Source: Syntrophorhabdaceae bacterium
Lineage (GTDB): Bacteria > Desulfobacterota > Syntrophorhabdia > Syntrophorhabdales > Syntrophorhabdaceae
Assembly (NCBI GenBank): GCA_026416315.1
Contig: JAOAFK010000122.1
Location: 1-5,932, forward strand
Length of the DNA stretch: 5,932 nt
Direction: 5' to 3'
The translations under genes and the position numbers were made by a program. The notes below the pieces were generated by a model that worked only from the letters and a program-made list of their open reading frames with translations, did no database searches and was not told the origin of the DNA. Shown piece by piece: positions 1 to 4,345 of this stretch (position 1 is the first letter of the stretch; each line of letters opens with the position of its first letter).

Positions 1-51
1 ACATCCTTGATTCTAACCCATTCATCCTCGATTCAATGCCGTTCATCCTTG
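1..51 (-). repeat. Degenerate 21-bp tandem repeat inside the coiled-coil gene
   Basis: Two adjacent 21-bp units (10-30 and 31-51) share the pattern ATTC....C..TTCATCCT.G, and positions 1-9 look like the end of a third. Each unit encodes one heptad of the coiled coil. The array may continue beyond the left edge. Confidence 0.6.
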
Positions 52-184
52 CATTCATGGATTCTATGGCCAAGGTGAAACCTTGCAATTGACCTGATAC
101 AGTGGATTTGAAGTCTTTTGGTTCCTCCTTTATTTCACCCACCACCATATCCTTTATCTTTTCGGCTATTTTTTCCCAGTCCAT
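1..184 (-). CDS. Hypothetical coiled-coil protein, 3' end outside window
   Basis: I do not recognise this gene. An open frame starts at ATG 184-182 and runs off the left edge after 61 visible codons. The start is well supported: TTGGAGG (189-195, minus) sits 4 nt before the ATG, and a good promoter lies just upstream. The first 20 residues (MDWEKIAEKIKDMVVGEIKE) are amphipathic and charged. From about residue 43 the protein becomes a heptad repeat (ARMNGIE, SRMNGLE, SRM...) typical of a parallel coiled coil, mirrored by 21-bp repeats in the DNA. No signal peptide or membrane segment is visible. It has its own promoter, lies beyond the far end of the CRISPR array and is probably not a cas gene. 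The missing C-terminal part could carry another domain. Confidence 0.75.
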   Translation of the reverse strand, partial: MDWEKIAEKIKDMVVGEIKEEPKDFKSTVSGQLQGFTLAIESMNARMNGIESRMNGLESRM

Positions 185-210
185 AGGGCCTCCAAGGTGG
201 TTTTCATTGA

Positions 211-238
211 ATTATATCACAATTAAGTAACCTTGCAA
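211..238 (-). promoter_or_regulatory. Sigma70-type promoter for the coiled-coil gene
   Basis: On the minus strand, TTGCAA (238-233) is followed after 16 bp by a perfect TATAAT (216-211), preceded by TGA, which makes an extended -10. Initiation near position 204 would leave a leader of about 20 nt carrying the GGAGG site before the ATG at 184. This is the best promoter match in the window. Confidence 0.7.
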
Positions 239-266
239 ATTAAAAAGCAGGCATAAGGTTGACTCA

Positions 267-320
267 AGGCTGAAGGGGGAACCTTTAAAAACCTAAACAC
301 CTTCAGCCTGTTTTATTTTT
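267..320 (+). terminator. Hairpin plus T-tract at the distal end of the array
   Basis: AGGCTGAAGG (267-276) and CCTTCAGCCT (300-309) form a perfect 10-bp inverted repeat with a 23-nt loop. On the plus strand it is followed by G and then TTTTATTTTT (311-320), so it resembles a Rho-independent terminator in the plus direction. The loop is longer than usual. No plus-strand gene in the window needs it. It may stop antisense transcription from entering the array. On the minus strand the hairpin could end or stabilise the array transcript, but no T-run follows in that direction. Confidence 0.45.
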
Positions 321-343
321 CCGAATCGGAAGCCATTTTCGAC
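309..343 (-). repeat. Decayed terminal CRISPR repeat
   Basis: Positions 319-343 match the last 25 bases of the consensus exactly, while 309-318 match it at only two of ten positions. Loss of the outward-facing part is the usual state of the oldest repeat at the trailer end. The degraded half overlaps the hairpin and T-tract at 267-320. Confidence 0.85.
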
Positions 344-986
344 AAAGATATCAAGATATGGATGAGCATTCCTGGTGTGATGGTCGTAACCCTTCCGAAT
401 CGGAAGCCATTTTCGACCCAACAGGGCAGCTGTAGAAGCTGCCCTCATGTCCAGTGGAATGTCGTAACCCTTCCGAATCGGAAGCCATTTTCGACCTTTA
501 TGTCAGACAAAGCACAGCCTCATTATACAGTCGTAACCCTTCCGAATCGGAAGCCATTTTCGACGAGGAGGTTAAAATATGTCACATACAATGAATGTGT
601 CGTAACCCCTCCGAATCGGAAGCCATTTTCGACTGATTTCGGTGCCTCTAAAGGAGGGGACACCATACAGTCGTAACCCTTCCGAATCGGAAGCCATTTT
701 CGACTCAGGGTTAGTCGGGCTTACGGCGATGCCGTTTTTGTCGTAACCCTTCCGAATCGGAAGCCATTTTCGACATATGGATATAAAACAGATAAAAAAA
801 TTCAGTTTATTGTCGTAACCCTTCCGAATCGGAAGCCATTTTCGACGGGGACATCCCCAGCTTAATGAATATTTTCTTTGTCGTAACCCTTCCGAATCGG
901 AAGCCATTTTCGACGGGGGTGCTGCATATGGACCATATGGAATTAAAGCAAGTCGTAACCCTTCCGAATCGGAAGCCATTTTCGAC
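309..986 (-). CRISPR. CRISPR array, ten 35-bp repeats and nine spacers
   Basis: Repeats lie at 309-343 (decayed), 383-417, 461-495, 530-564, 599-633, 670-704, 740-774, 812-846, 880-914 and 952-986. Spacers are 39, 43, 34, 34, 36, 35, 37, 33 and 37 bp from left to right. On the plus strand the repeat begins GTCGTAACCC and ends ATTTTCGAC. Its centre is the 15-bp near-palindrome CTTCCGAATCGGAAG (repeat positions 10-24), and its ends are GTCG/CGAC inverted. Eight copies are identical; 599-633 differs by one base (T to C at repeat position 11). The array is probably transcribed on the minus strand: the leftmost copy is decayed, the AT-rich leader is on the right, and in minus RNA the hairpin ends one base before an 8-nt handle GUUACGAC. 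The newest spacer would then be 915-951. Variable spacer length fits type III. Confidence 0.97.
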
Positions 987-999
987 AGCACCCGAAAAT
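978..999. repeat. Inverted repeat across the leader-repeat junction
   Basis: ATTTTCG (978-984), at the end of the first repeat, and CGAAAAT (993-999), in the leader, are perfect 7-bp inverted arms around an 8-bp centre. The junction at 986/987 lies inside that centre. New spacers would be inserted here, so this may be a recognition site for the Cas1-Cas2 integrase; that role is inference. Confidence 0.6.
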
Positions 1000-1003
1000 T
1001 CCT

Positions 1004-1019
1004 CTGTATTTTCATACAG
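1004..1019. repeat. Leader-proximal inverted repeat
   Basis: CTGTAT (1004-1009) and ATACAG (1014-1019) pair perfectly around TTTC, 17 bp from the first repeat. It could be a protein-binding site or a small hairpin in the pre-crRNA. Confidence 0.5.
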
Positions 1020-1100
1020 TTAAATAGGCATTTTCGAGAACCTATTTTGATTTTTTCAAAATCTGGCATTTTTTGCCTCATTTTTTACCAAAAATGGCCA

Positions 1101-1126
1101 TAAACCCTTGATAGAAGCCATCCGAG
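1101..1126 (-). repeat. CRISPR-repeat-like relic within the leader
   Basis: The plus strand has AACCCTT (1103-1109) and, four bases on, GAAGCCAT (1114-1121), followed by CCGAG. The CRISPR repeat has the same two blocks in the same order, separated by eight bases, and ends in TTTTCGAC. The stretch therefore looks like a shortened, decayed repeat about 115 bp from the array. Chance cannot be excluded. Confidence 0.45.
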
Positions 1127-1190
1127 AACCTCAGGGTTATTTTTTAATTTTCAAAGAACGCATTAACAAAAAATCATTAACGAGCCCTTT

Positions 1191-1255
1191 GATACCTATA
1201 CCCTTTATATTAAGGGTTCTCATATTAATGTTATCAAGGAACCAAAATAGGTATC
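1191..1255. repeat. Nested inverted repeats downstream of cas2
   Basis: GATACCTA (1191-1198) and TAGGTATC (1248-1255) are perfect 8-bp arms. Inside are a 6-bp hairpin ACCCTT/AAGGGT (1200-1217) and a 5-bp pair GGTTC/GAACC (1215-1243), which overlaps it and would compete. No T-run follows on the minus strand, so it is a poor intrinsic terminator. It may be structure in the 3' end of the cas transcript or part of the leader. Confidence 0.4.
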
Positions 1256-1271
1256 TTTGCTGTCTGACATC

Positions 1272-1300
1272 ATATTATCAACTAAAAAACAGTAATTCAA
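1272..1300 (-). promoter_or_regulatory. Weak candidate promoter for the array
   Basis: On the minus strand TTGAAT (1300-1295) and TAATAT (1277-1272) are 17 bp apart, and an overlapping GATAAT (1279-1274) is an alternative -10. The small palindrome TGTCTGACA (1261-1269) lies just downstream. The match is weak and the sequence is AT-rich, so this is only a candidate. Confidence 0.25.
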
Positions 1301-1310
1301 GAAAAAATCT

Positions 1311-1571
1311 TTAAAATACATACACATCCTTTTCATCTTTATTCATCTGCACGGCATTTTTAAGACAACCTTCACAGAGTCTGAACACAGCCACCTTGCC
1401 CTGTTTCTTTGTAATGGTCTCAATACCCTTTAAAAGACCATTGAATACATGTCGTTCGATTTCTATGGCAAAAACAGATTTTTGTAATCTTACACCTTTT
1501 TTCTCAAGAAAGCGGGCAAGTCTATTCCTAATCCTATCGCTTTCTATATCATAAGAGACTATGCATGTCAT
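1311..1571 (-). CDS. cas2: CRISPR-associated protein Cas2
   Basis: An 86-residue protein, normal for Cas2, which forms the central dimer of the Cas1-Cas2 spacer integrase. The N-terminus (MTCIVSYDIE) is the first beta strand of the ferredoxin-like fold, with the conserved Asp at residue 8. The next segment, DRIRNRLARFLEKKGVRLQK followed by SVFAIE, is the usual helix and second strand. A CEGC pair (residues 66-69) is unusual but not diagnostic. The ATG at 1571 follows the stop of the Cas6-RT-Cas1 gene after 1 bp. Its ribosome site GAGG lies inside the end of that gene, about 10 nt upstream, so translation is probably coupled. It is the last gene of the operon before the leader. It should work with the RT-Cas1 protein; with RT-Cas1 systems Cas2 is needed for spacer integration. 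Confidence 0.95.
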   Translation of the reverse strand: MTCIVSYDIESDRIRNRLARFLEKKGVRLQKSVFAIEIERHVFNGLLKGIETITKKQGKVAVFRLCEGCLKNAVQMNKDEKDVYVF

Positions 1572-1572
1572 A

Positions 1573-4338
1573 TCAGTCTATCCTCAATGCCCTGTATGGG
1601 ATTTGAAGTTTAAAAGAACGCCTCAAATTATCTGCCATTTCGTCGAGATAGGCATTGTAGCTCATCTTTTCACCTCCGTGATAGGATGCCTTCTGAGACA
1701 TAGTCTTTTCGAAGCGTCTTATGATTTTTCTAAAACCTTCAGCTGCCATTCTGTATATTTCGATATTATTTCTCTTATTAACAGAAAAATCATCCATTGT
1801 GATTTCTTTTAGGTGGATCAAAGAAAGAACAATTCTCTCTCCAATATGTCTTAACTCTTCAAGGAGATCTGAGGCAAGGGCATTGTGTGCCCCTCTGCCT
1901 TTATGATAGAATCCAAGCCTTGCATTAAAACCTTTATTTTTTAAGACCGAAGAGATCCTGTTATAGAGGAAAGTATAAGAAAGGGATAACATGACGTTTA
2001 CTGGGCCATCTGGTGGATGATATGTGCGTCCCTTGAATTCAAAGGGAGAGACAAGATGGGCAAACTCAGAAAAATAAATTTTTGCAGCATTACCCTCATA
2101 ACCACGAAGTTTATCAAGGTTGGCTGCTTCTGATACCTTTTTTTCAAGCTCTTTAATTTTTTCGCAATCAATGCCGTTTCTTTTTAAAAGCACATAAGAA
2201 TTGTGAATTTTTGCTGATATAATCTCTTTTGCAAAGGACAGGGTAAATGTCTCATCTTTTGCAAATTTAGCCTGGAGTGAACTCAAATCTGGCATTTCTG
2301 TAAATTCTGGATAGAAGCTTCCCCTCTGTCTGCCTAAAATATCTATGAAGGACACAGGGATTTCTTCCTTCACTGCCCTATATATTACACCACCTGATAC
2401 AGGTGCACGGCCCACCACTACAAGCCTTGAAATCCTGCTCCAGGGTATATTTTCCGATGTATTATCATCTGTCTTTACAATCAGGTCAGCTCCGTCTGAA
2501 TAAACGCTTTTTGCAAGGGAGGTTAAATATACAGGCTGACCATCTGTCCAGTCATCCTTAAATACAGGTAACCATTCATCTCTTTGTCCTTCATCGTCCT
2601 TTTCAACCTCTCTTATCTCATCCTTTGATATGAGATAACCGAGAAATCTGATGGGGGTATTGGGCTTTACCTCTATGATCTTTTCTTCCTTTAGTTTTAA
2701 ATCTATTCTGGATAAGGTTTTCTGTATTTTATCGATTATGATTTCCTTTGAAGAACCCTCTTTTGTAAGGATTACAAAATCGTCTGAATATCTTATAAGT
2801 TTAAACCCTTCTTTTTCCATAGCCCTATCAAAACAGGTAAGGTATAGATTACTCAAAACTGGAGATAGGGGGCTCCCCTGGGGCAGCCCATTTATCCCTT
2901 TTGAGTTAAAGTGATGTAAAAGACTTTCAATTGTTTCTGTGACAGGGTCAAAAGGGAAAACGCCCCTTAAAATGTAGATGAGTTTTTCTGTATTTACCGA
3001 ATCAAAAAATGTGGCTATGTCTGCCTTTATACCTTCTGTGTATCCCTGTTGTATTGCAAGATTTAGTGCCTCTGCTGCACCTTTTCTGTTGAGACCCTTT
3101 CTGTAAGCCCAGGCAGAGCTAAGAAGCAGCCTGTCAAAGATAGGTGCAAGATAATCTGATAAGGCCTTGTGGATAAGCCTGTCGGATACGCACTGGATGA
3201 ATATGTCTCTGAATTTTCCATCTTCTTTCGGGAGCCTGTATCTTTTTAGCTCACCCTGGACATATGTGCCTGATAGCACCTCACTGCTTAATTTCTCGAG
3301 AATGGATGTGCCTGCCTTTTTAACATCAGACACACTTATGCCGTCAATACCTGGCGATGAGTTGGGTAGTCTCATTAAAGCATTATGAAGATTTTCCACA
3401 TCAACGGCACGCTCAAGTATTGTTTTTTCCCTTTGTGCTGGCCTAACCTTTCTTACATTGTCAAGTTCAGGGATGATATAAGCTCCAAATCCAAAGGATG
3501 TATTCTTCCCGATGCCAATATACTGACCTAATGTTAATGCATAGGCAATCTCTTTAGAACATGTTCCGTTAATTTTTATAGTACCCACCACACCACCTAT
3601 TGTTTTGGTGGGTTCATAACCGTAAGGACAGTCTATCCAGATGAGACCGCCATTAGATACATTTAAAGGGGGGTCATTTTTTTGAAATGACACAGATGTT
3701 TCCAAAAAACCTCTGTTTTTGTATTTTAAGAGCCTGTTTTCTATGGCCTTTAATAAATGTCCCATGGGATTAATCTCACCTGTAGGCTCAAAGAAAAAAC
3801 CTTCATCGCAGAATCTATGTCCTTCCTCTTTAATGCCCTTTGGTCTTGGTAGACGAAGGGGGGTATAGAAGACCATAGAAAATTCATTCAAATCCTGTAA
3901 AAGCTCAATTTCACTATTTATCCATTCATACCTTAAAACATCAGGTGATTTATTGAATATAGATTCCCCTGTAATTCTACATTTTGCATATTCGAGTTTT
4001 ATAGTTTTGTTAGGATAAAAATGGGTTTCAGAAAAGTTTTTTTCTTCGGTCCCTGATAATAGTGCATTAATGAAGGATTTTATGCTTTCGTGATAAGGTT
4101 GTGGATATGTAATATGTACGGAAAAATCATCCCCTTCTAAAAAATGGTTGTTACCTACCTCTATGGGCACAGGGACAATGAGGGCTGAAGATAGAGTTTC
4201 AATTTTTGGTAGATATGGTTTTAAAAGGTGACGAAACAGGGCACTTATGTGGGCACCGTGAAAATGTGGCAAATTATCAATGGGGGATAACACCTTAAAG
4301 GAGAGTTTTAAAAGACATAAAGGAGGGACATCCACCAT
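1573..4338 (-). CDS. cas6-RT-cas1: Cas6-reverse transcriptase-Cas1 fusion protein
   Basis: A 921-residue protein with three domains. Residues 1 to about 290 look like Cas6, the pre-crRNA endonuclease: a His-rich early segment (H25, H27, H30, H37) and a closing glycine-rich loop GQYIGIGKNTSFGFG (271-285). Residues about 305-575 are a reverse transcriptase of the group II intron-related type: PGIDG (329-333), KADIATFF with D440, GLPQGSPLSPVLSN (484-497), the YSDD active site (517-520) and RFLGY (564-568). Residues about 601-921 are Cas1, the spacer integrase, with metal ligands E748, H812 and D824. All expected RT and Cas1 residues are present. Related Cas6-RT-Cas1 proteins (Marinomonas) can acquire spacers from RNA. 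The ATG at 4338 lies 7 bp after the RAMP gene; GGAGG is 21 nt upstream, too far for normal use, so reinitiation or coupling is likely. An alternative GTG start is residue 2. Confidence 0.95.
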   Translation of the reverse strand: MVDVPPLCLLKLSFKVLSPIDNLPHFHGAHISALFRHLLKPYLPKIETLSSALIVPVPIEVGNNHFLEGDDFSVHITYPQPYHESIKSFINALLSGTEEKNFSETHFYPNKTIKLEYAKCRITGESIFNKSPDVLRYEWINSEIELLQDLNEFSMVFYTPLRLPRPKGIKEEGHRFCDEGFFFEPTGEINPMGHLLKAIENRLLKYKNRGFLETSVSFQKNDPPLNVSNGGLIWIDCPYGYEPTKTIGGVVGTIKINGTCSKEIAYALTLGQYIGIGKNTSFGFGAYIIPELDNVRKVRPAQREKTILERAVDVENLHNALMRLPNSSPGIDGISVSDVKKAGTSILEKLSSEVLSGTYVQGELKRYRLPKEDGKFRDIFIQCVSDRLIHKALSDYLAPIFDRLLLSSAWAYRKGLNRKGAAEALNLAIQQGYTEGIKADIATFFDSVNTEKLIYILRGVFPFDPVTETIESLLHHFNSKGINGLPQGSPLSPVLSNLYLTCFDRAMEKEGFKLIRYSDDFVILTKEGSSKEIIIDKIQKTLSRIDLKLKEEKIIEVKPNTPIRFLGYLISKDEIREVEKDDEGQRDEWLPVFKDDWTDGQPVYLTSLAKSVYSDGADLIVKTDDNTSENIPWSRISRLVVVGRAPVSGGVIYRAVKEEIPVSFIDILGRQRGSFYPEFTEMPDLSSLQAKFAKDETFTLSFAKEIISAKIHNSYVLLKRNGIDCEKIKELEKKVSEAANLDKLRGYEGNAAKIYFSEFAHLVSPFEFKGRTYHPPDGPVNVMLSLSYTFLYNRISSVLKNKGFNARLGFYHKGRGAHNALASDLLEELRHIGERIVLSLIHLKEITMDDFSVNKRNNIEIYRMAAEGFRKIIRRFEKTMSQKASYHGGEKMSYNAYLDEMADNLRRSFKLQIPYRALRID

Positions 4339-4345
4339 AGAGTTT

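Larger units (their letters stand above)
987..1310 (-). promoter_or_regulatory. CRISPR leader between cas2 and the array
   Basis: This 324-bp stretch has no convincing gene. It is AT-rich and lies between the end of cas2 and the first intact repeat, where a leader would be expected. It holds several inverted repeats: CTGTAT/ATACAG (1004-1019), GATTTT/AAAATC (1049-1063), GGCA/TGCC (1065-1077), and a nested pair at 1191-1255. CGAGAACCT occurs at 1035-1043 and again at 1123-1131. CATTAAC occurs at 1161-1167 and 1175-1181. AACCCT (1103-1108) pairs with AGGGTT (1133-1138), followed on the plus strand by ATTTTTT. I see no clear terminator after cas2, so the cas transcript could read into the array. 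Confidence 0.75.

Noticed and set aside
634..669. Resemblance of spacer AAAGGAGGGGACACCATA to the plus strand around 4320-4340
   Set aside because: The match needs gaps, covers under 20 bases and is centred on a purine-rich ribosome-site-like motif, so it does not support self-targeting.
344..951. Presence of ATG in spacers as evidence for mRNA-start targeting
   Set aside because: Most spacers contain ATG on both strands, so ATG alone has no value. Only the ribosome-site motifs and spacing were used.
362..1081. Open reading frames crossing the CRISPR array on both strands (362-676 plus, 572-1081 minus)
   Set aside because: Their products consist of the translated CRISPR repeat recurring between unrelated spacer residues. 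They have no independent coding evidence.
1261..1269. TGTCTGACA palindrome as an operator
   Set aside because: Only four paired bases per side and a single copy; not enough to call a regulator site.
1108..1314. Open frame of 68 codons on the plus strand in the leader
   Set aside because: No ribosome site, no recognisable protein features, and it lies in AT-rich leader sequence opposite the operon direction.
1573..4338. Group II intron or retron as the source of the RT
   Set aside because: No maturase or HNH endonuclease domain and no retron-type RNA gene is visible beside it. The RT is flanked in frame by Cas6 and Cas1.
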